The notes under the pieces: model-generated
The model's input: only the letters and a program-made list of their open reading frames with translations
Told to the model about the DNA's origin: nothing
The model's database searches: none
Program-made: the position numbers and the translations under genes
Assembly (NCBI RefSeq): GCF_018614575.1
Contig: NZ_JAGGOJ010000027.1
Coordinates: 1-64,000, forward strand
Length of the DNA stretch: 64,000 bases
Direction: 5' to 3'
From: Streptomyces sp. ISL-10
Lineage (GTDB): Bacteria > Actinomycetota > Actinomycetes > Streptomycetales > Streptomycetaceae
Shown here: piece after piece, positions 51,987 through 59,966 of the stretch
Layout: each line of letters opens with the position of its first letter
Position numbering within the stretch: the first letter of the stretch is position 1

Positions 51987-54107
51987 ATGGCACCCGTCTC
52001 CTCCTCCCCGGCCTGGCCCCACTGCGGCCAGGGCACAACCGCCGGCGATCCGGTCGGCTGCATCGGGCATTCCGTCGATCCGTACAGCGCCTGCCTGGCT
52101 CACCTCACAGACACCGAACGCGACGCGTACTTCGCCGCGTTGGCCCCTGGCGGTGACATCGACCTCCGGGGCACCACGCTCGATGCCGCTCTCCTGGACC
52201 GTCTGCACGACGCCGTTCGCGAACCGTCCACCGGTCGGCCGGTGTTCGGCGCTGCGCAGTTCGAATCGGTGACGTTCTCGGACGACACCTTGTTCAACTC
52301 GGTGACGTTCACCGGCATTGCCTCCTTCGAGTCGGCGGCCTTCGACGGGATCGTGCTGCTCGACGCCGTGCTGTTCAGCCGTGAGGTCCGGTTCGATTCA
52401 GCGACGTTCCGCCGTGACGCCTTGTTCGACGCGGTGAGGTTCAACGACGGGGCGTCGTTCGATGCAGCGACCTTTGAGGGCGTTGCCGCGTTCGAGTCGG
52501 TGGCCTTCGCTGGTAACGTCTCGTTCGCTTCCGCGGCGTTCGGCGGTGGCACCGCCTTCAACTCGGTGGCGTTCGACGGCCATTGCTGGTTCGATTTTGC
52601 GCAGTTCGAGGGCGACGACGTTCTGTTCACCTCGGTGACCTTCGCGGGAGGTGCCTGGTTCAGGTCGGTGACGTTCGGCACCGATGCCTCGTTCGAGTCG
52701 GTGTCCTTCGACGGGATCGCCCTGTTCGGATCGGCTCGATTCGGCGGAGCCGCTTCGTTCGAGTCGGCTCGTTTCGCCGACACGGCCCGGTTCGGTTCGG
52801 CGGCCTTCACCGGTGTTGCCTCCTTCGAGTCCGCGGCCTTTGGCGGTGTCACCTCGTTCGAGTCGGTGACCTTCGGCGGCGACGCCCTGTTCTCAGGGGC
52901 GGCGTTCGCCCGCGACGCCTGGTTCGACAAGGCCGGGTTCCGCGGCAACGTCGCTTTCGGCGCGGCCACGGTGGGCGGTGATGCCGGGTTCGACGAGGCC
53001 GCCTTCGACCGGGCGGCGATGGTGGGGCCGCTGGTGTGCGCGGGGCAGGTGACGCTCGCCGGGACCGTGTTCGGCGGCCCAGTCACCATCGCTCTCGCGG
53101 CCCGGCGCGTGGTGTGCCGCCGCACGCGGTGGTCCTCCGCGGCGGCGCTGGAGGTGCGGTACGCCACGGTCGATTTCGCGCACGCGGTGTTCGAGTACCC
53201 GCTCAGCATCTCCGCCGCGGCGGATCCCTTTCTGCTGCCGGACGGTCGCGGGGTGGACGAGTCGGCGCTCGCCCAGGGGTCGGGACCAGTGGTGCGCATC
53301 TCCTCGCTGCGCGGCGTCGATGCCGCCCACCTGGTCCTCGCCGATGTCGACCTGTCGCGCTGCCTGCTGACCGGAACGGTGCATCTGGACCAACTGCGAC
53401 TGGAGGGCACGTGCACTTTCGCCGAGGTCCCGCCACGTCGCCGATGGCGTCCGGTGAGGTTCACCGCGCGCCGGACGCTCGCGGAGGAGCAGCACTGGCG
53501 CGCAACGCACCGCTCGCCGACGCGCGGTTGGGACGTGGCCGTGTTCGGTGCGGGCGATGCCCGGCCCGCGTCGCTGGCGCCGGTGTACCGGCAGCTGCGG
53601 AAGTCCTTCGAGGACAGCAAGAACGAACCCGGCGCGGCCGACTTCTACTACGGCGAGATGGAGATGCGCCGGCACGACCCGGGGACCCCCAGGGCCGAGC
53701 GCGGCCTGCTCAACGTCTACTGGGCCGTGTCCGGGTACGGGCTGCGGGCGCTGCGCGCCGTGAGCTGGCTGGGGCTGACCGTCCTGGCGACGCTGCTGGT
53801 GATGATGCTGTGGGGGCTGCCGAAGGACGACCCGAAGCCGGTGTCGAAGGGGACGGTCACCGGCCAGGAGGTCAGCCTGACGACCGATACGCCGAAGCCG
53901 GTCAACCCGGACAGCGGCTACCTGGACCGGCTCTCGTCCGACCGGTTCGAGAAGAGCCTGCGCGTCGTGGTCAACTCGGTGATCTTCCGCTCCTCGGGTC
54001 AGAACCTGACCACGACCGGCACCTACACCGAGATGCTCGCGCGCCTCACCGAACCGGTCCTGCTCGGCCTCGCGGTGCTCGCCGTGCGGGGGCGCGTCAA
54101 GCGGTAG
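51987..54107 (+). CDS. Pentapeptide-repeat membrane protein
   Basis: Protein of 706 aa. After about 85 residues comes an array of about 22 undecapeptides of the form F-x-S-x-x-F-x-G-x-A-x (examples: FDSATFRRDAL, FESVAFAGNVS, FGSAAFTGVAS), which predicts a right-handed quadrilateral beta-helix. A linker with more irregular repeats follows, then a hydrophobic helix near residues 590-615 (VSWLGLTVLATLLVMMLWGL) and a short C-terminal hydrophobic segment. N-terminal Cys/His (WPHCGQG, GCIGHSV, YSAC) could bind metal. Function unknown; the helix could be a membrane-anchored scaffold or DNA-mimic-like shield. Confidence 0.85.
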   Translation: MAPVSSSPAWPHCGQGTTAGDPVGCIGHSVDPYSACLAHLTDTERDAYFAALAPGGDIDLRGTTLDAALLDRLHDAVREPSTGRPVFGAAQFESVTFSDDTLFNSVTFTGIASFESAAFDGIVLLDAVLFSREVRFDSATFRRDALFDAVRFNDGASFDAATFEGVAAFESVAFAGNVSFASAAFGGGTAFNSVAFDGHCWFDFAQFEGDDVLFTSVTFAGGAWFRSVTFGTDASFESVSFDGIALFGSARFGGAASFESARFADTARFGSAAFTGVASFESAAFGGVTSFESVTFGGDALFSGAAFARDAWFDKAGFRGNVAFGAATVGGDAGFDEAAFDRAAMVGPLVCAGQVTLAGTVFGGPVTIALAARRVVCRRTRWSSAAALEVRYATVDFAHAVFEYPLSISAAADPFLLPDGRGVDESALAQGSGPVVRISSLRGVDAAHLVLADVDLSRCLLTGTVHLDQLRLEGTCTFAEVPPRRRWRPVRFTARRTLAEEQHWRATHRSPTRGWDVAVFGAGDARPASLAPVYRQLRKSFEDSKNEPGAADFYYGEMEMRRHDPGTPRAERGLLNVYWAVSGYGLRALRAVSWLGLTVLATLLVMMLWGLPKDDPKPVSKGTVTGQEVSLTTDTPKPVNPDSGYLDRLSSDRFEKSLRVVVNSVIFRSSGQNLTTTGTYTEMLARLTEPVLLGLAVLAVRGRVKR
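52245..53010 (+). repeat. 33-bp coding repeat array
   Basis: About 22 in-frame 33-bp units encode the undecapeptide repeats. Units share TTCGA(G/C)TCGG(T/C)G-type cores but differ elsewhere, so the array is old and kept by protein structure rather than a recent expansion. Confidence 0.8.
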
Positions 54108-54152
54108 TCCGTCGCCGTGCTCGTCACGCGCCGGTCGGGCCGTCGGCCGGTG

Positions 54153-54923
54153 CTACGACCGGCGGCGCGGCCTGCCGCGCTTGCCGGCCTTGGTACCGGA
54201 ACCGGTCCGTGCGCTCTTGCCGGCGGATGTGCGGGCCGCGGGCTTCCGCGACGCACCGCCCTTGTCCGGCTTCTTGTCCGGCTTCTTGCCCTTGGGCTCG
54301 GCTGCGGCCGCGGGGCGACCGCGTGTGCTGTTGACCGTGCGGCCGCGCACGATCCCGATGAACTGCTCCACCAGATCGGTGGTCTCGTCCTGCGGCCACG
54401 ACAGGGCGACGCGCGACTGGGGTGCGTCCGTGACCGGCCGGTAGGTCAGGTCCTTGCGGTGGTGCAGGCGGGCCAGTGACTGCGGGACGACGAGGATTCC
54501 CACTCCTGCCGCCACCAGCTCGACGGCGTCCGCCGTCGTGGCCGGGCGCTCGTTGGCGGGCCGTCCCGGCGGGCGCTCCCAGTCGAGGGTGTCGTCGAGC
54601 GGGTGCAGCACGATGTCGTCGGCGAGATCCGCGGTGGCCACCTCGTCGACCGCCGCCACGAGGTGGTCCTTCGGGACCACGACCACCGTCGTCTCGGTGT
54701 AGAGGGGGATGGCGCTGAGGTCCGTACGGTCGACCGGCAGCCGTACGAAGCCGGCGTCGGCGTCACCGCCGCGCAGCATGCCGAACGCCTCGGCGGCGGG
54801 CACGCCGATGAGGGTCAGGGGGACGTCGGGCAGCCGCTCGTTCCAGATCCGCACCCACTTCGTGGGCGTCACTCCCGGGACATAGGCGAGCCGGAACGAA
54901 GGGGATACATCCGAGCCTGTCAC
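54153..54923 (-). CDS. LysR-type substrate-binding domain protein with basic tail
   Basis: 256-aa protein with the effector half of LysR regulators but no N-terminal HTH: FRLAYVPGVTPTKWVRIWNE, GDADAGFVRLPVDRTDLSAI, LVAAGVGILVVPQSLARLHH. After residue 205 a Lys/Arg/Pro-rich tail follows, ending GTKAGKRGRPRRRS, which contains an AT-hook core (RGRP). GTG 54923 is probably leaderless. It is divergent from a DUF5997 gene. The tail could let it bind DNA without an HTH; this is inference. Confidence 0.85.
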   Translation of the reverse strand: MTGSDVSPSFRLAYVPGVTPTKWVRIWNERLPDVPLTLIGVPAAEAFGMLRGGDADAGFVRLPVDRTDLSAIPLYTETTVVVVPKDHLVAAVDEVATADLADDIVLHPLDDTLDWERPPGRPANERPATTADAVELVAAGVGILVVPQSLARLHHRKDLTYRPVTDAPQSRVALSWPQDETTDLVEQFIGIVRGRTVNSTRGRPAAAAEPKGKKPDKKPDKGGASRKPAARTSAGKSARTGSGTKAGKRGRPRRRS

Positions 54924-54980
54924 GCCGCCAGGTTACCGTTCGTGGTCAGAGGCAGCACACACGCTCGATACCCTTGACAC
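54924..54980. promoter_or_regulatory. Divergent pair of leaderless promoters
   Basis: On the minus strand TAACCT (54935-54930) lies 6 bp before the GTG at 54923. On the plus strand TACCCT (54969-54974) lies 6 bp before the ATG at 54981. Neither gene has a ribosome site, so both messengers probably start at the start codon. The 57-bp region leaves little room for other control sites. Confidence 0.6.
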
Positions 54981-55385
54981 ATGACGTCGCACCAGAGCAC
55001 CCAGACCATGAAGCCCGCGACCGCGGCGAAGAAGCTGGGTGTGTACCTCGAGGCCACCCCCGCCGAGTTCCAGGAGGGTGTCGTCTCGCGCACCGAATTG
55101 AACGCGCTCCAGTCCGATCCGCCCGAGTGGCTGCAGGAGCTGCGCCGCAACGGCCCGCATCCCCGGCCGGTGGTCGCGGCGAAGCTGGGCATCTCCATCG
55201 CCGGTCTCGCGCGCGGCGGAATCACCGAACCCCTCACCACGGAGCAGATCGACGCGCTGAAGCGGGAGCTTCCCGAGTGGCTGCAGAAGGAGCGGGCCAC
55301 CCAGGCCGATGTGCGAAAGGAAACCGCGCGCATCAAGGCGAAGAACGACGAGCGTGCCGCAAAGTCGGACGGTCCGCGCTCCTGA
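54981..55385 (+). CDS. DUF5997 protein
   Basis: Soluble basic protein of 134 aa: MKPATAAKKLGVYLEATPAE, FQEGVVSRTELNALQSDPPE, WLQELRRNGPHPRPVVAAKL and a charged C-terminal helix (ARIKAKNDERAAK). The ATG is probably leaderless. Paired head-to-head with the LysR-like gene, an arrangement I know from other actinobacteria. Function unknown; nucleic-acid binding is possible. Confidence 0.85.
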   Translation: MTSHQSTQTMKPATAAKKLGVYLEATPAEFQEGVVSRTELNALQSDPPEWLQELRRNGPHPRPVVAAKLGISIAGLARGGITEPLTTEQIDALKRELPEWLQKERATQADVRKETARIKAKNDERAAKSDGPRS

Positions 55386-55591
55386 CACCGGAATGTGGCG
55401 GTGACGCTGCGGAGAGTGCGCATGTGGGTCCTGCCCGCGGTCGTGAGGGGTGATCTGCACCTCTGCACCGCCTCCGCGCCGCTGCTCCTGGCCATCGTCG
55501 TACCGACGTCGGGCTCGTGCAACGTGCTTGCAACCCCCTGAGGAGTTGACTGGTCACCTTCCGCATCGGCCGCCCGTCGAAAGGTCGCCAC

Positions 55592-55948
55592 ATGAACGAG
55601 CCAGGGGCCCGGCCCGTCGGATTCACTCCTGCCGCCGCCGATCTGATGCGGCGGCTCCGGGCCGCGCACGGGCCGCTGATGTTCCACCAGTCGGGCGGCT
55701 GCTGCGACGGGAGTGCGCCCATGTGCTATCAGGCCGGTGAATTCCGGACCGGGGCGTCCGACGTGCTGCTGGCAGAGCTCCACGTGGCGGGGGTCGAGGA
55801 GCCCGTTCCGTTCTGGATGTCCCGGAGTCAGCACGAGCTGTGGAGCCACACCCGGCTCGTGGTGGACGTCGTCGAGGGCCGGGGCAGCGGCTTCTCCCTG
55901 GAGGCTCCGGAGGGAGTGCGGTTCCTGATCAGGTCGTTCCTGGCCTGA
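55592..55948 (+). CDS. DUF779 protein
   Basis: Protein of 118 aa with the family signature HGPLMFHQSGGCCDGSAPMC followed by FWMSRSQHELWSHTRLVVDV and GFSLEAPEGVRFLIRSF. The CC pair and further Cys suggest a metal or redox site. The family is often found next to aldehyde dehydrogenase genes, but none is adjacent here. The ATG has AAAGG upstream. Confidence 0.88.
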   Translation: MNEPGARPVGFTPAAADLMRRLRAAHGPLMFHQSGGCCDGSAPMCYQAGEFRTGASDVLLAELHVAGVEEPVPFWMSRSQHELWSHTRLVVDVVEGRGSGFSLEAPEGVRFLIRSFLA

Positions 55949-55963
55949 CCCGTGCCGCGGTGC

Positions 55964-56158
55964 TCAGGGCTGGAGGCTGCTGACGACGGTCGCCGTGGCG
56001 GCGATGCCGTCCCGGATGGTCGGCGCCATGCTCGTGCCCGCGAGGAAGAACCCGAGCAGGGCACAGACCACCGCGTGGGACAGCTTCAGACCGCCGTTGC
56101 GCAGAAAAATGACTGCGAGCACCAGCAGGAAAAGCACCACCGAAATCGAAATGGCCAT
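55964..56158 (-). CDS. Small two-helix membrane protein
   Basis: 64-aa protein: MAISISVVLFLLVLAVIFLR is one helix, then LSHAVVCALLGFFLAGTSMA a second, with a short polar tail. AAGGAGG lies 7 bp before the ATG, a stronger ribosome site than most neighbours. I do not recognise a named family. It is much too short for most surveys but its codon bias and ribosome site support it. Confidence 0.75.
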   Translation of the reverse strand: MAISISVVLFLLVLAVIFLRNGGLKLSHAVVCALLGFFLAGTSMAPTIRDGIAATATVVSSLQP

Positions 56159-56265
56159 CGCCGAACCTCCTTCGCCGCGCCGGGTCTGCGGCATTCGGCG
56201 GCCAGTCTGGCGCAGCGCGGGCCCCGTACGGCCGACTGGCATGTCCGCCGTACGGGTGACTCGGG

Positions 56266-57153
56266 TCAGTGGTCCATTGAGCGGAGGAACCTCTCGAGTC
56301 CTGCCAGGTCGTCGGTGTTGACGTGGTCGACACCGGCGGCCAGCAGTTCGCGCCACAGGGCGTCGCGTGCCGGCCCGGGCGTGTCGGGGGTGGCCCAGAA
56401 GCGGACCCGCCGGCCGTCCCCGTGGGCGGTGGTGACGAGGTCGTGCAGCTTCTCCCGTTCGGCGGCGGGGAACTCGCCCGTGCCGAGCCAGCTGAAGCTG
56501 TGGGTCCAGTTGCTGGAGATCAGCGGGATGAAGGAGGCGGGAGCGGGGGCGGCGAGGTCGTCCAGGCGCCCGTCGTAGAAGGCGTATCTCCGGCGCTGTG
56601 ACTCCATGGGGGCGCGGGCCGCGCGGTCGCCCGAGACGACCGGCGTGACGGCGCCGAGGCGTACGCGGCCGTCGGTGCAGCGGCTCAGCATCCGGCGGTA
56701 GCCGTGCAGTTGGCGGTCCAGTTCGAGGTACGCGGCGACGCCGTCCGTCTTGATGTCGACGAGCAGCTGAACGGGCCGGCGGTAACCGCGGTACACGCTG
56801 CCGTGGTTGGCGCGTACACGGGCGAGCAGCGGCTCGAGGTAGAGACCGCGGAGGGTGCGGGAGGGGTCGAGCTCGGCGGGCTCGTGGGCGACGAGCAGGT
56901 CGCCGTCGACGAGGAAGACGTCCGCCTCGACGCTGGTGAAGCCGTGCGAGAGGGCGTCGTGGAGCGGCCGTTGGTGCAGGTAGTCGTTGTGGGCATGGGC
57001 CCGGCGGAGCGGCCGGGGTCCGGCGGGTTCGCTGCCGCGCTCGGCGGCGTGTGCACGGGCCGGGGCGACGGTGTGTACGTAGGCGGGCGCGGCGACGGCG
57101 CCCGCTACTGCGGCGGCGAATGTCGTGACGGCTCTGCGACGGGTGGTCGGCAC
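56266..57153 (-). CDS. Tat-exported PI-PLC/GDPD-like phosphodiesterase
   Basis: Predicted secreted phosphodiesterase-fold protein, 295 aa, from GTG 57153 (GGAGG upstream). The signal has TTRRRAVTTFAAAVAGAVAA with ARAHA cleavage. The TIM-barrel begins AHAHNDYLHQRPLHDALSHG (catalytic-type HxHND) and FTSVEADVFLVDGDLLVAHE gives metal-binding Glu/Asp; LLVDIKTDGVAAYLELD follows. Fits glycerophosphodiester or phosphatidylinositol phosphodiesterase-like families. Substrate unknown. Confidence 0.85.
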   Translation of the reverse strand: MPTTRRRAVTTFAAAVAGAVAAPAYVHTVAPARAHAAERGSEPAGPRPLRRAHAHNDYLHQRPLHDALSHGFTSVEADVFLVDGDLLVAHEPAELDPSRTLRGLYLEPLLARVRANHGSVYRGYRRPVQLLVDIKTDGVAAYLELDRQLHGYRRMLSRCTDGRVRLGAVTPVVSGDRAARAPMESQRRRYAFYDGRLDDLAAPAPASFIPLISSNWTHSFSWLGTGEFPAAEREKLHDLVTTAHGDGRRVRFWATPDTPGPARDALWRELLAAGVDHVNTDDLAGLERFLRSMDH

Positions 57154-57279
57154 GGTGGCCTCCGGGCTCGGCGGGTCGTACGGGACTCCCGCGAGTATCC
57201 GACGGCGAAGGCACAACAGGCAGGCCTGTGCCGCGAGTTCGGCTGTCCTTCATCTGTCCGCCGCTTCTCGCGCCTGCGG

Positions 57280-57683
57280 CGTGGCATGCGCGATGACGGT
57301 CTGTCAGCAGGTGGTCTCGGAACAGTGGACGACGCGGTCGCACCAGCGTCTGCAGAACATGGCCGTGGTCGCAGCCGACGTCGAGGAGGCCCGCGCCGCT
57401 GGCCCGCCGGTAGTCCTCGACGAGACCAGGGCCGCGGTGGTGGAGGCGTCCGGCATCGCGGCCATCTCGTCGCAGACCGGCAGGCGCGGGCTGAGCCACC
57501 AGGGCGCGGGCGAGGCAGGCGCGTTGCAGCCGGCTGTCGCTGACCTCATGGGGGCGGCGGCCGAGTCCTTGGCCCCTGTACCCGTCGCGCCGCCGGTGCC
57601 CGGGTGGCGCAGGCCGCCGCGCCGAGGGTCGGCGCGGCGGCGAGCGCCGTGGCGGCCGCCATCCGTATGGACCGGCCCGTCAT
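57280..57683 (-). pseudogene. Collapsed peptide-ABC operon: solute-binding lipoprotein start joined to ATPase end
   Basis: ATG 57683 begins MTGRSIRMAAATALAAAPTL then GAAACATRAPAA, a lipoprotein signal with lipobox-like Cys, typical of oligopeptide-binding proteins. At about 57545 it changes to a DppF/OppF-like ATPase tail spread over several frames: SRLQRACLARALVAQP, VCDEMAAMPDASTTAALVS and VEDYRRASGAGLL, that is signature, Walker B (CDEM) and D-loop regions. A binding protein is normally the first gene and such an ATPase the last gene of a peptide-ABC operon, so one deletion of several kb explains both. Later frameshifts eroded the ATPase part. Confidence 0.65.
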
Positions 57684-57702
57684 GCTCGTAGCACAGAGTG
57701 CG

Positions 57703-58779
57703 TTACGGGGCCTGGAGGTCGACGAGCGCGGCCAGTGCCTCCTTGTGGCGGCCCGCCGTGCCGAGGGCGATCTCGTCGGCCTTGGCACGCTTGAGGTAGA
57801 GGTGCGCCGGGTGCTCCCAGGTCATGCCGATCCCGCCGTGCAGCTGTACGCACTCCTCCGCGGCGTGCACGGCGACCCGTGAGCAGTACGCCTGCGCGAC
57901 GGCCACCGTGAGCGCGGCCTCGGGGCTGCCGGTGGCCAGGGCGTCGGCCGCGGCGCGCGCGGCGGCCCGCGCCGAGACGACCTCCAGCCACAGCTGCGCC
58001 ATGCGGTGCTTGAGCGCCTGGAACGACCCGACGGGCCGGTTGAACTGATGACGCTCCCGGGTGTGGCGGACCGTCTCCTCCAGACACCATTCCGCGACGC
58101 CGAGTTGCTCGGAGGCGAGCAGTCCGGCCCCGGTGAGCAGCCCGCGCCGTACGGCGGCCTCGCCCGCCGCGCGGTCCGCGACGCGCGTGCCCGCCGTGCC
58201 GGGGGTGACTGCGGCGAGCGGCCTGGTCAGGTCGAGCGCGGTCTGCGGCTCCACCGTGACATCGGAACGCTCCAGCAGATACAGGCCGTCGGCCCTGAGC
58301 ACCAGGAACACATCGGCCCGCACGGCGTCGGCGACGCCGGTGACCACTGGCGAGTCGACGGGCAGCGGGCCGTCCGCGGCGGCCGACAGCGGCAGGGCGG
58401 CCACGGCGGTGCGGCGGCCCGCGGCGAGGTCGCCGAGCAGCGCGGTGACGTCGTCGGTCTCCGTGCCGAGCGTCAGCAGCACCTCGGTCGCGACGACCGA
58501 ACTGGTCAGGTACGGAGCGGGGGTGACGCTGCGGCCCAGCTCCTCCAGGACGACCGCGGCCTCGCGGTGGCTCGCGCCCTGGCCGCCCAGCTTCTCGGGC
58601 ACGAGCAGCCCGGCGGCACCGACCTCGGTCGCAAGGGCGGTCCACACGCCGGCGTCGTAGGGACTGCCGCTCTCCGCGCGGCCGGCGACCAGGGTGGCAG
58701 GGTCGGCGCGGGCGGTGAGCAGCGAGCGTACGGCGGCCCGCAGATCGGTCTCGGCCTCTGAGTACAGCAGGTCCGTCAT
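57703..58779 (-). CDS. Acyl-CoA dehydrogenase (small subunit-like)
   Basis: FAD-dependent acyl-CoA dehydrogenase family member of 358 aa. The N-terminal helix (MTDLLYSEAETDLRAAVRSL) and C-terminal domain (LGVAEWCLEETVRHTRERHQ, FNRPVGSFQALKHRMAQLWL, ECVQLHGGIGMTWEHPAHLY) are clear; the middle beta-domain is degenerate. Its start overlaps the stop of the upstream acyl-CoA dehydrogenase by ATGA. Such pairs act as heteromeric FadE enzymes on CoA esters of bulky substrates such as sterol side chains; that use is inferred. Confidence 0.9.
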   Translation of the reverse strand: MTDLLYSEAETDLRAAVRSLLTARADPATLVAGRAESGSPYDAGVWTALATEVGAAGLLVPEKLGGQGASHREAAVVLEELGRSVTPAPYLTSSVVATEVLLTLGTETDDVTALLGDLAAGRRTAVAALPLSAAADGPLPVDSPVVTGVADAVRADVFLVLRADGLYLLERSDVTVEPQTALDLTRPLAAVTPGTAGTRVADRAAGEAAVRRGLLTGAGLLASEQLGVAEWCLEETVRHTRERHQFNRPVGSFQALKHRMAQLWLEVVSARAAARAAADALATGSPEAALTVAVAQAYCSRVAVHAAEECVQLHGGIGMTWEHPAHLYLKRAKADEIALGTAGRHKEALAALVDLQAP

Positions 58780-59966
58780 CGCGCGAGGTCCTTCCAGGCG
58801 ATGTCCTTGTCGCTGCGCGGTTCGGCGGGCAGGCCGAGGACACGTTCGGCGACGATGTTCAGCAGCACCTCGGTGGTGCCGCCCTCGATCGAGTTGCCCT
58901 TGGAGCGCAGATAGCGGTAGCCGGCGTCACGGCCGGTGAAGTCGACGAACTCGGGGCGGCACATGGTCCAGTCGTCGTACAACAGGCCCTCCTCGCCTAG
59001 GAGTTCGACCTCCAGGCCGCTGATCTCCTGGTTGAGGCGGGCGAAGGCGAGTTTCGTGCCGCTGCCCTCGGGGCCGGGCTGGCCCGCCACGAGCTGCTGG
59101 CGCAGGCGTTCGCCGGTGAGCCGGGCGACCTCGGCCTCGACCCACAGGGTCAGCAGCCGCTGGTGCAGCTCGTGGGTGCGCAGTTCCGGGCGCTCGCGCC
59201 AGGTGCGGGCGACGGGGCCGATCATCCCGCCCTCGCGCGGCAGACGCATGCCGCCGATGGACACCCGCTCGTTCATCAGCGTGGTCTGGGCGACCTTCCA
59301 GCCCTCGCCGACCTCCCCGAGCCGGTGTGCGTCGGGGATGCGCACCTCGGTGAGGAAGACCTCGTTGAACTCGGCCTCTCCCGTGATCTGGCGCAGCGGG
59401 CGCACCTCGACACCGGGGTCGGTCATGTCGCAGATGAAGTAGGTGATGCCCTGGTGCTTGGGCAGGTCCGGGTCGGTGCGGGCGATGAGGATGGCCCAGC
59501 GGGCGACATGGGCGCTGGAGGTCCACACCTTCTGCCCGGTGACCACCCACGTGTCGCCGTCGCGGACCGCGCGGGTGCCGAGTGCCGCGAGGTCGGAGCC
59601 CGCGCCGGGCTCGCTGAACAGCTGGCACCACACCTCGTCGCCGACCCACAGGGGCCGCAGGAAGCGGCGCTTCACCTCCTCGGAGCCGTAGGCGAGGATC
59701 GTCGGCGCCGCCATGCCGAGGCCGATGCCGATACGGCGCGGGTCGTTGTCGGGCGCTCCGGCGGCGGCGAGTTCGGCGTCGACGACGGCCTGCAAAGAGC
59801 GCGGCGCGCCGAGGCCGCCGAGGCCCTCGGGGTAGTGCACCCAGGCGAGTCCGGCGTCGAAGCGGGCTTCGAGGAAGGCTCCGCGGTCGGTGGTGGCCGG
59901 CGGATGGGCGGCGAGGAACTCCTGGGTGAGGGCGCGCAGTCCGGCTGCGTCGGGTGCCTTCTTCAT
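58776..59966 (-). CDS. Acyl-CoA dehydrogenase (large subunit-like)
   Basis: Acyl-CoA dehydrogenase of 396 aa with full signatures: CQLFSEPGAGSDLAALGTRA (FAD-binding), WVVTGQKVWTSSAHVARWAI, MNERVSIGG and the C-terminal RSKGNSIEGGTTEVLLNIVA. ATG 59966 overlaps the upstream gene by 4 bp. Together with the next gene it forms a heteromeric-type pair, and with the quinone-oxidoreductase-like protein a three-gene translationally coupled operon. Confidence 0.92.
   Translation of the reverse strand: MKKAPDAAGLRALTQEFLAAHPPATTDRGAFLEARFDAGLAWVHYPEGLGGLGAPRSLQAVVDAELAAAGAPDNDPRRIGIGLGMAAPTILAYGSEEVKRRFLRPLWVGDEVWCQLFSEPGAGSDLAALGTRAVRDGDTWVVTGQKVWTSSAHVARWAILIARTDPDLPKHQGITYFICDMTDPGVEVRPLRQITGEAEFNEVFLTEVRIPDAHRLGEVGEGWKVAQTTLMNERVSIGGMRLPREGGMIGPVARTWRERPELRTHELHQRLLTLWVEAEVARLTGERLRQQLVAGQPGPEGSGTKLAFARLNQEISGLEVELLGEEGLLYDDWTMCRPEFVDFTGRDAGYRYLRSKGNSIEGGTTEVLLNIVAERVLGLPAEPRSDKDIAWKDLAR

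Noticed and set aside
53036..54334. 432-aa plus-strand frame overlapping the pentapeptide-repeat gene
   Set aside because: Arg/Gly/Ala-rich shadow frame without domains; the pentapeptide frame is clearly coding.
55393..55541. Small ORF between DUF5997 and DUF779
   Set aside because: About 48 codons with a hydrophobic stretch, but no ribosome site and no recognisable family; left out for lack of support.
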